From NCBI GenBank assembly GCA_016800925.1, contig JABCPU010000178.1, forward strand, positions 62,001 to 126,000: a stretch of 64,000 nt of DNA. The letters are read 5' to 3'. Below, in pieces: positions 34,179-46,129 of this stretch; positions within the stretch are counted from its first letter, which is position 1, and each line of letters opens with the position of its first letter. The stretch comes from Suillus spraguei (lineage: Eukaryota; Basidiomycota; Agaricomycetes; Boletales; Suillaceae). The notes under the pieces were generated by a model. The model worked only from the letters and a program-made list of their open reading frames with translations, was not told where the DNA came from and did not search any database. Made by a program: the position numbers and the translations under genes.

Positions 34179-35000
34179 TGGATGCAGAGGGCTACGCGGG
34201 AATATGTACCGGCTACACTGTATACTTATAGAGCATTGTACACCGATGTGGCGTAGCAGACGTCCCGAGGTCAGGGATTCCTCGGAACAACTGAGGGAAC
34301 CTATTCAAGATCCTGAGACACCGAACAATATCATACCGGCGGCAAGCCGCCACATGTGAATTGCTTTATTTAATTCGTTCCACGGTTTGTGCAGTATGTT
34401 TTTACTCGTTTCTGGCGCTCGGCCAGCGTTTCTCAGAGTCATATTCAGCCTTCCAGTCAATGCCATCCGTTCAGTCCTATTCATGCGGAATCTCGTCGGC
34501 TATTATGTTTTTCAGTCCGCCCAACGTGTTTTGTATTCGCAAGCTATCGAGGTCGCCCTAAGTTACAGGTAGCATCTTCTTACATTTGACCGGCCTATTC
34601 CACATTTCCTATTTACCTGTACTCCGGACGCTTGTAGAATTTGGTGCAGGGTCTCCAATCCCATTCGTCGGAGCCTGATATTCGTGCCCATCGCGGGGAC
34701 GTTCAGATTATGCGGCTACTTATCTGTTTAAATAGACCGTCGAGAACGCGACGCTGAACTTCGGCCTGCATGGTCTCTATGCGGGACTAGGGTAAGAATT
34801 TCATCGAGGACACATGTTGCCTGCACTCGTATTGACCGGCGCTGAGGAAAGATCCATAGTTCACAAAGGATGATTTATAGTGGCGTTCCACGCGACCTCA
34901 GACGATGGATGAAGCGATGGAAGTTCAGCATTGTTGCTGAACATCACACCGAAATTACTTTGACACTGAGAAAATGTTAGATTTCATTATGATGTACGAA
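34179..35000. other. Intergenic
   Basis: Only short overlapping frames (60-80 codons) without motifs. Confidence 0.45.
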
Positions 35001-35800
35001 GATTGATCCTGACTGACCAGCGTGCGCGGCAAGGAGAAATCGTACAGGACTCAAGGAATCATCCCACTCCATCAGTGTACTCCCATCAGATTGCATCCCA
35101 ACTACCTTTGAGGTGAGTTTACAGAGCGCAGTGACAAAGTCCTGAAAAGGTGAATCATCCAGGTTTTGGGACGCATCAGAGGGCATGTTTACTACTCTCC
35201 GCAGTAAACATGCCCTCTGAATCGATGACCATGAGGAGAGGGTGACGAACCACTTTCCCTAGCTCATCACTGACACAGGTGGACTGGGTGTCATGGGTAT
35301 ACTCTTCATCCGCCGGTTGGCAGATGCCTGTGACGCTTTGACATTCAAGACGTAGTCCCCGTTCTGTACAGCTTCCAGGATGCCATACCAGCTCTCTCCT
35401 AGACTGCCGAAAAAGGGCACTGGATACTAATGTTTTGAGACATCTAGATTTTTCTCGGAAAATCTTGGTGCTTATATAGAAGCTGGACGCTATCGACAAA
35501 GGTACCACAAGTCTGGAAAGCGAGTTGAACAATTCGTCGCGAGGAGTGCAACATCAGTTTTCAGTCACTTCCATGTCTCTCTTGAACAGCGCAGAGGATC
35601 GGTGGCAACGAAAACGCTGGGCAATAGTGCGGAAGGTGGGAGCTGACAGCACATTTAGGTTGTCCACATGACACAAAGGTATATGTGCAAACAAAGCAGA
35701 GTCGGCATTCAATATGGCCACAAGAGACGAATGCTTGTCGGAAAGAACCGCATTAGGTGCTGGAACAATACGGTGCATGTATGATGCCATTTCCAAGTGA
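35001..35800 (-). pseudogene. Possible decayed uncharacterised gene
   Basis: Two minus-strand segments lie in the same frame, 35554..35796 (80 codons) and 35176..35532 (118 codons), separated by a single TGA followed by open sequence. The peptide includes DKHSSLVAILNADSALFAHI and FRQSRRELVWHPGSC. A third segment, 34977..35186, starts at the inverted repeat. No domain is recognised; this may be a relic interrupted by a nonsense change or chance open frame. Confidence 0.25.
35176..35220. repeat. Perfect 18-bp inverted repeat with 9-nt loop
   Basis: The left arm 35176..35193 and right arm 35203..35220 are exact reverse complements (TCAGAGGGCATGTTTACT) around the loop ACTCTCCGC. The arms do not extend further. 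As RNA it would fold into a strong hairpin; as DNA it could be a fold-back junction. Confidence 0.9.
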
Positions 35801-36113
35801 GCGCGTGGTAAATAATCCTAGGCGTAGTACCAGAACGTCGGATGTGGCACTTTCGACAGAAATGGTATCGGCGGGAGGAAGGCAGATTCGGCAGCTCGAG
35901 GCATGATTGCGCTGTTACGAGCACAGAAAGCGGTTGCGTTGCAAAAAATATCGTAGTGATGCGTTGCCTGCATCATGGCATGTGGTATTCCCTGTGGAGT
36001 GAACAGTCGTCAATATTAAGCACGCGTGTGCGGATACAAAGGCTGCTGCGCGACAAGGGCAACAAGATTGCGAAAGATCTAAGGGAAAAAAGCGATGACC
36101 TACAACAGACTGA

Positions 36114-36560
36114 CCATCAGCAAACTAGAGGGGCTTGTACACATTTGTACAGACTCAAAGACCCTACAGCTAAATCCCCGTTGTACAGGCCTGTACAAGC
36201 AAGCTTGTGGGATTGTGAGCTTGTGAGACCTGTGGGACCTGTAGATTTCGGAGCACAAATGCCAAAAGAAATGGCATGTGACATGTCACATCACTTGATG
36301 ATACAGTTATCAATCGGTCCCTGAGACACTATTACTCCATGATACAAAATACATCTCGCACATCCACAACTCACTTTATGGTCTCAATAATACCTCCATA
36401 AGCTTCATTGACCTTGCCTCTTACATGGCATCAAATTTTGCTCGAGATGCAGGTTTGTACTGTCTGAAGTCTTAGTTTTAGCTCATCAGCAAACTACTGG
36501 GTGCTTGTGCAGGATTGTACAAGCTTGTACAGACTCACAGAACCTACAGCTAAGTCCCCC
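36114..36560. repeat. Pair of imperfect direct repeats about 370 bp apart
   Basis: 36114..36180 and 36483..36560 share CATCAGCAAACTA, TTGTACAGACTCA and CCTACAGCTAARTCCCC with about 80 percent identity by eye. The surrounding sequence is full of TTGTACA motifs. They could be ends of a small element or an ancient duplication. Confidence 0.6.
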
Positions 36561-36796
36561 CTTTGCAGGATTGTACATAGGCCCACAATCTGTACAGTTG
36601 TTACAACATAGTGACCTTGGACAGACAAGCCAGGTTGTGCAGATAAGACAAGTTACACAGATCATGCAGAGGCTACATTATGTATGAATAAATACTAGCT
36701 GTACATGGGAAACATGCCATACAAGCGCGCAAAAAGTCATGCAAACTGTCATTATGATCATCAAACAAAACAAAACATCGAGCATTGAACAGCGCA

Positions 36797-38974
36797 TTAA
36801 AGTATGATATTGATGTCCACGTCACTGCCTGCTGCACTCCCATCTGCATGCCAATCAGATTCGCCTGTACCAATCTTAGCCCATTGCTGCAGCATCTCTT
36901 GAAGCTCTTCATGAAGTTCCGGAATGTCGAGCAACTTATCAACTGATGCCCACAACTTGTTGAAGTCGGTCCTGCATCTATCAGTGGGGAGTTCAGGAGA
37001 TTTGTCAGTCCCAGTTTCACTGAACACAGAAATAACACCCTTCATCTATGAAATCATCAGCGAAAAAGGAAAAAGAAAAAGGCGCATGACTGCCGCCACG
37101 AGAATGAGCATGTTAACAGGGATTGTTTGGTGGAAGTCATCCGTGTTCTTCAGCGCTTTCTTGCTGTCGCTGTAGAAAAATTCGAGACAAACATCCTTGA
37201 GGGCCTGTGATACAAAATTCTTGAGTAGCTTAGTGGCAGCTGCAATGACTCGCTTCTTTATCTCCTCCGATCGCAATGAGGTGCCCTTCAGGAAGATATC
37301 ATAAGACAATTTAGCTATAGAGATAACAACATTTTTAAGCTCTGTACAGAACGTGAAGAGATCGTCACAGAGCTGATCAACGTATCAGCGAGAGTGTTCA
37401 CCATCAATAAATGGGGGACTTACCAACCGGCACATCTGCGGGCTATACTCCGGGAAGTAGCCTTGTGACAAGACATGAGAAGACTCGAAGAAAGCGGCAG
37501 TGTAGGGGAAATTTACCATTCTCGAATTTGAGCTTCTTCTGGTGGCATACCCACAATTTGGTGTCCAGGACTTCTTGCGCAAGTTGCATGGCATCCTGGT
37601 GTTCTGGGATTGGATGTGTGAGAACAGCTTGCAGTCGCATTTGTAACTTTGCTGCCTGAAGCAAGCCTTGCCAACAAGGTGAATAAAATCCAAGCTTAGA
37701 AGGGTTGTCTTGTGTCATCTTGACATTTCGTGTGTGCTGAGCTTGAATGGGTGTAGTGCTGCGAGAGAGTGAATGACTAGGAGTAGTGGCATGGTCAGAA
37801 GTCTGTGACGGAGAGTGTTTGCAAGAGGAGGCCTGTGTATGACTATTGGAGGAAGTGACTGGCTGAGATGGGGAGCGCCAATGTGAAGACTTCACATACA
37901 TCAGGAAATTCACACATTCCTTAACATGCTTAATCAGCTTAACTCACTTATCTCAAAACTTGTTTGCTCTCTCTCACATCATTCACCTGGCATATCTTAT
38001 ATTTTTTGAGTGCGAAATACAATAAAACATGTATATTAATATATCTCAACTTTTATTTTCTGAATTCATTCACATTGAAATTTTGGACAAGTAGATTCAA
38101 TTTCACCAAGGCAGTTAAGTGTAAATAAGTCCGCATAAGGGCACGTCAAGGAATGTGTGAATTTCCTGATGCACCATCTTCAACAGGTGCATCTGAATGT
38201 TGACCAGAGTCCTCTCTGTCGTCCACATGCTGATATATGCCACTTTTTTCAGCTCCGTCCCTGCAATGAGTACATCAAGAAAGCTAGAGGTGAAAAAAAG
38301 CTAGCACTTGCATATGGTCATGCTCATGGAGGTCAGCATGTTCATGCAATTGGTGCACAGACTCTCTATCATCATCTTCCTCACTCATGTCTCACTGGTT
38401 TGCCTCCTGTCTGGCATTTCTGCGACCACTTGACTGAGATGCCTTCTGGGTGTGCTGCACACTGGAAGTAGACGTAGGTGCCTTAAACCTGAACCTGTCA
38501 GAAGAGCGAATGGTACGTAGCACTGGACGGGGAGAAGTGTGGGCTGGGTGATTTCTCACATTGTTGTCCAACCTTTGATAGGGTCGCTTAGAATTGCTGC
38601 TCATAGTTTGAGGTTTTTCAGGAACAGGTTTTGGTTTGGGAACATTGTTTGTAGTCTGAGGTTTTGCAGGAGCCTGGTAAGATCATAGTTCTAACATTGT
38701 TAAAATAAAATAAACTTACACTTTTCTTCCCCTGACACAGCTGCGCAGGAGCCATTGAATTTTCTTCAGGATCACTGGCATCAAGCTCAGGGTAATTGTT
38801 TCGTCCTTTCTGACTCTTTGTGGGTGCTGCTATTGTTTCTCCAGCTTTTTGAAGTTGTGCTGCATGGCCGCCAACATCGCGATTAGATCTGGAGCTTTGT
38901 CAACAAGCAACCTCAGGTGTCATATCATCCTGAGCATCGATAGTAGAACATCTAGCTCTCTTCTTGGGAGGCAT
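36797..38974 (-). pseudogene. DUF6532 domain gene, disrupted by a nonsense change and a MITE-like insertion
   Basis: The minus strand starts MPPKKRARCSTIDAQDD (ATG 38974) and ends SAAGSDVDINIIL (stop 36797). Between lie a Ser/Pro/basic linker, KLGFYSPCWQGLLQAAK, YFPEYSPQMCRL, TFCTELKNVVISIAKLSYD, the core CLEFFYSDSKKALKNTDDF with IPVNMLILVAAVM, and DKLLDIPELHEELQEMLQQW. This series fits the DUF6532 family, which is expanded in Agaricomycetes and of unknown function. Exon 1 has an in-frame TGA after PEVAC, at a site where CGA would give Arg. A 273-bp inverted-repeat element (37899..38171) lies between the linker and the core. Internal introns of about 50-60 nt remain recognisable. I read it as a recently decayed gene. 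Confidence 0.65.
37899..38171. mobile_element. MITE-like element with about 31-bp terminal inverted repeats
   Basis: The ends 37899..37920 and 38150..38171 are perfect 22-bp inverted repeats (CATCAGGAAATTCACACATTCC). The match extends inward to about 31 bp with two differences, both C/T. The 230-bp interior is AT-rich and non-coding. No clear target-site duplication is visible, so the exact ends and class are unsettled. It sits inside a DUF6532 gene. Confidence 0.65.
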
Positions 38975-39108
38975 TGGATATCAGCAAAGCAATGAACAGT
39001 GCAGGTCAGTTAGTTATAGACATCATGTAAGCAAATGTTATGTAATCATCATACTATGACAGTATGCAGAGGCATCAAAAGATTCACAGTAGACCGAGAA
39101 GAAAAAGG

Positions 39109-39573
39109 TGTTACGAACTGGGGTGGCGTCACCAGCGACAGTGAAAAGACACAGGCGGTCTGCTGGGAGTTCTTACAATGTCCAGAAGAGGACAAGGTGA
39201 AAGTACAAGGAACGCGTTCCGAGTATGATCAAGGATTCAGCCTCAAAGATAAGTCTAAGAGGTATCCGCGAGAATAGAGACTAAGGCTAAGGAGTGCTTA
39301 GACTTAGAGACGACTTAGGTTGGAGACCTAAGCGAAGGAGATTCCAGGTAAAACCCAGTAAGATTAAAGTAGGGAATCTACTACAAGTACACTGTGCTTA
39401 AATAGGCCAATATGTGCGCACAGACCAAGTAACCATGAGAACGTAACTGCATATCCTAATAAGGAAGGCATATGTTGTACAAATGCATTGAGCATGTGAG
39501 TCAAAGTCATGTGACATGATATACAAGTAAGGAAACAAAAGGAAAATGAATAGGGGTACGTACAACTGTAACA
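39109..39573 (+). mobile_element. Solo LTR, family A (465 bp)
   Basis: It begins TGTTACGAACTGGGGTGGCG and ends GTACAACTGTAACA, so the termini are TG...CA with short inverted TGTTAC/GTAACA ends. A 5-bp target duplication AAAGG flanks it exactly (39104..39108 and 39574..39578). No internal retroelement sequence is attached, so it is a solo LTR left by recombination. A second copy in opposite orientation lies at 51618..52087. Confidence 0.92.
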
Positions 39574-39815
39574 AAAGGTGCAGCAAAGTCACAAGGAAAA
39601 AATAGGCAGACTTGGAGAAGACAAAATAGTTGAAAACTAGCCATGCCAGCATGGTATGACTCGGAACATGGTGATGAGACTTCTCTGTCTCATCTAGTAG
39701 TCCTCCTGGGCTGAGTTGTAGAAGCAAGTCACTATGAATGGTGTGGGCCTGGCTGGCTTGTCGAAGGCCATGTTGTGCCAGTGCATGGAAGGGTCGAAGG
39801 ACCTGCAGTGGGTTT
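39574..39815. other. Spacer between solo LTR and minisatellite
   Basis: No feature recognised. Confidence 0.4.
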
Positions 39816-39819
39816 GTTA

Positions 39820-40770
39820 TGAGTCCCAAGTGCCGGGTTCCACGGTTTGGGGTTTGGCACTCACAATGTGTGGATCAATATCTTTCACATTGTTCTGAGT
39901 CCTGTGTGTCATGTGCCGTGTGCCAGACGCTGGGGTTTGGCACTTAACATGTGTGAATGAATATCTTTCACATTGTTATGAGTCCCGAGTCCTGAGTGCC
40001 GGAGTGCCGGCTGCTGGGGTTCGAGATTCGGCACTCAAAATGTGTGGATCAATAACTTTCACATTATTCTGAGTGCCAAGTGCCGAGTTCTGGGTGCCAG
40101 GGCTCAGCATTCGGCATTTGGCACTTAACATCTGTGGATCAATATCTTTCACAATGTTATGAGTCCCAAGTCCCGAATCCTGAGTGCCAGGTGCCGGGGT
40201 TCGGGGTTCAGCACTCAAACTGTGTGGATCAATAACTTTCACATGATTCTGAGTCCTGAGTTCTGGGTTCTGGAGTTCGGCATTTGGGGTTTGGCACTTA
40301 ACATGTGTGGATCAATATCTTTCACAATGTGATGAGTCCTGAGTCCCGAGTCCCGAGTGCCAGCTGCTGGGGTTTGGGGTTCGGCACTCAAACTGTGTAG
40401 ATCAATAACATTCACATTATCTTGAGTCCCAAGTGCCAGCTGCGGGGTTTGGGGTTCAGCACTCAAACTATGTGGATCAATAACTTTCACATTATTCTGA
40501 GTCCTGAGTTCCAGGTTCCGGGGTTTGGCATTTGGCGTTCGGCACTTAACATGTGTGAATTAATATCTTTCACATTGTTCTGAGTCCTGAGTCCCGAGTG
40601 ACAGCTGCCGGGGTTCGGGGTTTGGCACTTAATATATGTGAATTCATCTCTTTCACATTGTTATGAGTCCCAAGTCCCGAGTGCTGGCTGCCGGAGTGCG
40701 GGGTTTGGCACTCAAAATGTGTGGATCAAAGTCTGTTGCCTCACATTTTGCTGAGTCCCGAGTGTCAAAC
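39820..40770. repeat. Minisatellite, about eleven units of 75-91 bp
   Basis: Each unit contains GTGTGGATCAATAWCTTTCACATTRTT followed by GAGTCCYGAGTSCC and a GGGTTYGGGGTTYGGCACT block. By the position of TTTCACAWTR the unit spacings are about 83, 89, 91, 89, 84, 90, 75, 82, 85 and 91. The minus strand stays open for long stretches, giving a repeated peptide around DPHSLSAEPRTP; I take this as a by-product of the repeat. Confidence 0.9.
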
Positions 40771-40978
40771 CTGAATTCGGACTATCGATTATTGAGTCCC
40801 AAATTTCGAGTATTGAGTCCTGAGTGCCGAGATACTCAGAGTTCAGGACTCAATTCATGGAACTTGACTTCCAACTTGAGTTCCAGAACTGTTGATGCTC
40901 TAATTGGTACATGGTATTCGTGTGTTGCTACTAACATGGGTAACTGCTCTTTCTACTTCTTTGATCTTTCACAGCATG
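40771..40978. other. Repeat edge and spacer
   Basis: Contains decayed GAGTCCTGAGTGCC motifs that are the tail of the minisatellite. Confidence 0.5.
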
Positions 40979-42406
40979 GTTAGTATGCGGCCATTGACCC
41001 TAGCCCATCCACATGAGAAAACCCTGGCATAAATGTGCACAGAATCCCTCATATACCATGCCCAAGCAATCCGATCCCCTTCCACTCTATGAACCCCATG
41101 TCTGACAATCCTTCCTGAAAACGTAATTATACAGCTGGAATCATACCTGAATTCCAGCTGAAGGCTTGGCATACTCATCCAAGCATTAGAATAGTTCCCC
41201 ACGGTGGTCAAAATATCGAAGCATTCAGGAATGGATAAATGGTCTCGATGATTGGGGGTTTCCTGATTGGAAATGATGGAGAGGGTGTTAAACACAGATG
41301 CCCAGTACTGCAGGGTCTCTGGCATCTGTGGCAGTTCCTTGCTCAGTGCCTTATCTCCGAGGTGTGACAAAGCCCATAACCCTGCAAAGTACTGCTGAGG
41401 ATGCATGACCCTGAGTGCCGCTGATGCGATGGCTGCCGGCCTTGCAATAGCTTTGAGGATATTCTCGGAGGAGGGTCCCTTCAATGATGCAGATACCTCC
41501 GGATCTGACAGATTCTATGGGATTGGTGAGTTTGACTCCAGAAATCACCATCTCATCACATCCTACCTTGTGGCCCTGTTGAAACCATGTCAGAGATAAA
41601 TTGATGCATCCGGGAGTTGACCCAACATTTTCTGAGCCCTGTTTGAACCATTCTTGATTATATCGCCAATTGCCATCAGCCTTTACACTTTTTTCGAGGC
41701 TTGGACACAGCAAATCGGTGGCCACCCTAATTTCCTTCTGTAGGTACCATTTGATATTCAATATCCATTGAGTAACAATCCACATTACGCACCTGGGTGG
41801 TCTCAGTCAGGGTGTCCAGGAGGTACCATGCGATGATGGTACTGGAAGCATCGAGAATTGTGGCAGGTTTGTCCACCAACTTTGTGCCCTCATGGCCAGG
41901 AGGACACCTTTCAAGCAACTTCTCCTCTTTCTCTCATTATGCCCAGTGTTCTTTGGGATATCAATTTGCTATATCTTGCAATATCAATCTGCATCTTAAC
42001 TGTCATGAAGGAATTTGAATGATCAAACAAATTTTCAACATCTGCAGGAAGACCCACTGGGATTTTTATATGCCTTTATGAGTACATCAGCCAAGCGATC
42101 GTACACCATCACCAGATCAGTGTCCAGGTTCGGAGAAGGTATAACTGGTTCTCCTCCAGTCTTCTCTGCATTGAATTTCTGTTCGGTATATTCCCCTGCT
42201 TCATAAGTGATGGCCAGGGCCCAAGTGCACCAGATTTTTATGTCACAAGTGGACATGGAAGAAGTGTTTATGTTGGAAGTTGATATTGGGAAATCAGACA
42301 CTGAATGCTGGATGTCCAGACTTTGGTGTTAAAGGGGGTGGAGATAGCGAGGATCAGATAAGGGAACCTTGATGATGTTGGCTTTCAAAGATGTATTATC
42401 ATCCAT
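40979..42406 (-). pseudogene. Uncharacterised gene with early stop and scattered frames
   Basis: ATG 42406 begins MDDNTSLKANIIKVPLSDPR; after 25 codons a TAA (42329..42331) interrupts a frame that then stays open to about 42035 (LDTDLVMVYDRLADVLIKAY). More minus-strand open frames follow: 41727..41918 (ETTQVRNVDCYSMDIEYQMV), 41351..41785 (ENVGSTPGCINLSLTWFQQG) and 40969..41484 (HPQQYFAGLWALSHLGDKAL). Composition and order look like one spliced gene of about 350-400 residues. I do not recognise the family. The TAA is one C-to-T step from CAA. A functional gene using a downstream start cannot be excluded. Confidence 0.45.
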
Positions 42407-42514
42407 TGCTCAATGAAATACCAGATGATTGGAAGTGTGCTGGATATCAGATATTCATTTGTCGAGACCCGGGTTTGGAACTTGGCATCTCATAGGGCAA
42501 CCAATTTTTGCACC

Positions 42515-43090
42515 CTGGTGTCCACATTCTACAAGACAACCTAAGTGCCATAAAAGGCCATGTTAAGTGGAGACCTGGGTCTTGGAACTCGGAACTTGGT
42601 ATGCTTCATCTGATTTTTGGGGGTCAGAACTGGGTGTCTTGTAGGGCAACACAAGCCTTGCACCCCGGTTTCCACATTCTACAAGACAACCTAAGGCCCA
42701 TAAAAGGCCATGTCAAGAGAGCACTTGCTGCTCCCAGAACTTGGTATGCTTCACTCGAATTTCGGGGGTTGGAACTGGGTGTCTTGTAGTTTCCACATTC
42801 TACAAGATACCCTAAGTGCCATGAACGTCCATGTCAAGAGAGCACATGCTGCTCTCTTCGGAAGAATCTCAACTTTGGTTGGCCATTATCATGGAAAGTA
42901 TTGACTGAATTATGTGTCGAGACCTGGGTCTCGGAACTCGGAACTTGGTATGCTTCATCTGATTTTGGGGGTCGGAACTGGGTGTCTTGTAGGGCAACAC
43001 AAGCCTTGCACCCCAGTTTCCACATTCTACAAGCCAACCTAAGGTCATAAAAGGCCATGTCAAGAGAGCACCTGCTGCTCTGGGAACTCA
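42515..43090. repeat. Tandem repeat, four copies of 120-230 bp
   Basis: Copies share GGAACTTGGTATGCTTCATC, GGGTGTCTTGTAGGGCAACA and TTTCCACATTCTACAAGACA followed by CATAAAAGGCCATGTCAAG. TCCACATTCTACAAG recurs near 42521, 42671, 42791 and 43019. Copies differ by substitutions and a large internal deletion in the third. Confidence 0.85.
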
Positions 43091-43167
43091 GTAACTGTGA
43101 TTTATTACCTCCTCTGATTCAGATGATATGCAACTCCCTCAGCTCCGTCATGTCTACAATTATCATA

Positions 43168-43570
43168 CACATGGGCCCACCCGTCTATATTTTATACCAC
43201 CCTCGGCCCACCCATCTAATATAATATACTGTACAACACCCTTGGCCCACCCGTCTAATAAATATTTATATAACACTCTCAGCCCACCCGTCTAATACCC
43301 GTCTAATTTAATATGTGTCTAGGCCCACCTGTGTATGTGATAACAAGTACCCTTCACATACCTGTCTATCTGATACACATCTACCTTGATATACCCATCT
43401 ACATGATATCCAACTACCTCGGCCCATCCGTCTACCAAATATTCATGTACATCGGCCCACTCATCTACTCTACATATTCCTTGCATGGGCCCACCCACCG
43501 TCATCAGGAATAATATTCCTCCTGGCCCATCCGTCATGAACAAGGATATTTCTACCATGGGCCCATGGTC
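43168..43570. repeat. Imperfect short tandem repeat built on GGCCCACCCGTCTA
   Basis: About nine units of 33-45 nt, each starting with GGCCCAYCCRTCTA and followed by AT-rich spacer (TATAATATACT-like). Two units in the middle lack the GGCCCA core. Non-coding. Confidence 0.85.
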
Positions 43571-43594
43571 CGCTGGCCTGTATCATATGGGATA

Positions 43595-44370
43595 TTATGC
43601 ACGTCCATTCACTCGTATAATACGGACATAGTTCACTGTAATATGTGGGATGATATCCCTCATTGGCGAAGAGGGGTGATACTCCGGTAGTGGCACTTGG
43701 AGCATTATTGTATGCAAACTCTGTGAGGGGCAGTAGCTTGGACCAGTTGTCCTGCTGATAGTTGCAATAGATCCGAGGTACTGTTCCAGCATTTGGTTGG
43801 CACGTTCAGTTTGTCTGTCCCCTTCCAGATGATATCCATATGTGAAGTGTAGGACCATGTCTAACACTTTCCCAAGGACCAGAAGAAGTGGGATATGAAC
43901 TCTGTTCCCTGGTCGAGGTTACATGGGATGGAACACCATGCTTGGAGAATACATGAAGGAGGAAGAGGCAGGTGAGATCTGGAGAGGTGATGGTGTCATG
44001 AGTTGGAGCAAATATGGCTTGCTTGGATAGGCAGTCTATGATAATGAGGATAGCTGTATAGCCAGATGAGTCCAGAAGTTGCTCAATAAAGTTTATAGAG
44101 ATGGAATTCCATGGTTTCTCCAGAACAGGGAGTTGCTTGAGTAATCTGTATGGCTTGTGTCTCAGAACTTTGGCTTGGGTGCAGGAAGTACAGGACCTGA
44201 CATAATCCTTCACATAAGTACATATTCCAGGCCAAGTGTAGTTGCATTGGAGAGCTTGAGGGTATGATTCTGTCTGAAGTGTCCAAATAGGGGGTGATCA
44301 TGGCAGTTACAGAGGATGTGTAGTCATAAGTCATTGGCTTCCGGGACGTAGACACGGTGTAAAGATACAA
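43595..44370 (-). pseudogene. Gypsy integrase relic
   Basis: The zinc-binding region is frame-broken (CHDHPLFGHF-type and KDYVRSCTSCTQAKV), followed by the catalytic core with ILIIIDCLSKQAIFAPTHDT (first catalytic Asp in IIDCLSK) and, in another frame, [20 protein letters not shown], which carries the catalytic Glu of DGQTER changed to DRQTER. Premature frame changes make it non-functional. Confidence 0.75.
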
Positions 44371-44970
44371 CCTAACCTGGGTTGTAGATAAACTACATAT
44401 GTACTTGGGATGCGTTAGGCGAAATCAGTAGTGCTCAAGTACAGTAACTGCCTTATGTAAACATGGCGTGAGGTGGCTGCAGCACGAGGCAACATGTAAT
44501 AAGGCTTGCTGTGGAATCAGTGATAATGAACATAAAACAAGCTATGCAACAAGTGGAGCTATGCGGACACGGCAAGGACATGGAAGGAAATCGGTACATG
44601 GAACGTGGTGTGGCAATCGGTATGGTGTGCAGTAAGCATGAGATGCGCCGGTATGTGCTAAAGGAGTAAGATGGCCTTTGGACGAGTGGAAACTCCTATA
44701 GATGTGAGACGAGTGCTAAAAGATAGGGTTTTGAGGCCAGCGCCAATATGTTCGTTACAGTGGATCAGAGGTTAACTCCAGAGGGACGGAGATAGATGCT
44801 GAACTAAGTAGATCCTTCTAACTTGCAGGCATGGCAAAAAGCCACTGTGTTTATCAGGGATAAGTTACAGACTGAGGTACCAGTGGAGGGTTCGGATTTG
44901 GTCAGAGGAGGAGTCTCTACCATGGATGGGATGCCTGGAGGCAACAGAGATGTCAGGAGGAAGGTTTCTA
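44371..44970. other. Junction where reverse transcriptase/RNase H should be
   Basis: No YxDD or RNase H motif on either strand; sequence is not recognisable. Confidence 0.5.
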
Positions 44971-45252
44971 CTACCTTGGATGGAATATCTGGAGGTAGTG
45001 GGGGTGTTGGACGGGGAATTCTGCCATGGATAGAGTGTCCAGAGGCAGTGATGATGTGGATGGGTTCGATGGCATTCCCTGTACAGTCATTCGGAATTCG
45101 ATGCTGCCCAATACCCAGTCAATCAATGGATTGTGTCGGGTGAGCCAGCTATATCCGAGAACGATATAACATGAGGAATCCAAAGGGGTAACATAGAACA
45201 TTGTAGCGAGAAAAGTCATGCTGACCGTCAAAACCCCGTTTTTGACAAGCAT
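44971..45252 (-). pseudogene. Gypsy protease, C-terminal half
   Basis: The frame contains FYVTPLDSSCYIVLGYSWLT followed by RHNPLIDWVLGSIEF, the conserved end of gypsy retropepsin domains. It stops soon after and is followed by sequence that is not reverse transcriptase. Confidence 0.75.
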
Positions 45253-46125
45253 CTCATTAATGTCTGCAGCAGCAACCGAAGAATTTTCTTATAGCGAGGA
45301 AATAGCCTTTTGCTCCGCTAAGGCAGAACCGTTCTTCTTCTGTGAACCCTTACTGGATCCTCATGCCGATGCCCTCATGTCCCGTCCAATTCTGTCTAGA
45401 ATCCATTGGTGTGTAGTTACTTTGCTTCCGCCGTTACTAAACCTACGGTAGGATTTACCTTACATCTCAAGGGGCCGCTGCATGCTGTGCGCCTCTTTAT
45501 TAAATACCCTGTTTATTTTCCTTCTTGCTACCGGACTCGCATAATCATCTTGTACGCGCTCACATATGTTAAAAAGGACTCATCATACATACCGTTACTT
45601 TTACTTCCTGTTACATCCCTTCACTAGGACTTAGTATCTGAAATGCTCGCTAGTCGCAATCCATTTGCTTTGGAACTCTCCTTCGAACATCACTCTTAGA
45701 TTTAACCGCTGGTAACTTTACCGCTCGAAGTACCGCGAACTTTTGACTTCGCTACTTGTAACCAGACCGCAGCCAGTGATCTTGCTGGGTCATTTTCTCT
45801 CTCACCTGCATTCTCACTCATATGGAGTTGCTGCTACCGCTACTGCACCGCCGGTAGTAATAATATATTCGTCTCACTCAAGTGACTTCATTCTTGCTCT
45901 CGCTAGCTAACTGTTGCAGCTATCCTTACCGTGCGTGTACCGCTGCTAACCTCGGAACTCGGATTCCTCATTGCCTTATTAGTACTTCCTTGTTTCCTTT
46001 GCACTAACTTAGAAGGAATTGCTTCTATTTGCAGTCCTCTTGGGTCGAATATCTCACTCGCACCTTCAGTAGGATTAATGCTGCACTTATACTTAGGCCA
46101 GCGCTAGTTTCTTCATTTCAATGTA
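45253..46125. other. Inserted segment of unknown nature inside the protease
   Basis: About 870 bp separate the two protease halves. It is pyrimidine-rich on the plus strand, with repeated GCTACCGCTACTGCACCGCC-like and TTACTTTGCTTCC motifs, and has no coding signature. Target duplication and termini could not be defined. Confidence 0.4.
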
Positions 46126-46129
46126 TCGG

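Noticed and set aside
39976..40490. Minus-strand open frames of 83-88 codons in the minisatellite
   Set aside because: They follow from the repeat unit length and composition; no start or domain.
39820..40770. CRISPR-like regular spacing
   Set aside because: The units are contiguous, imperfect tandem copies without unique spacers, in a eukaryote.
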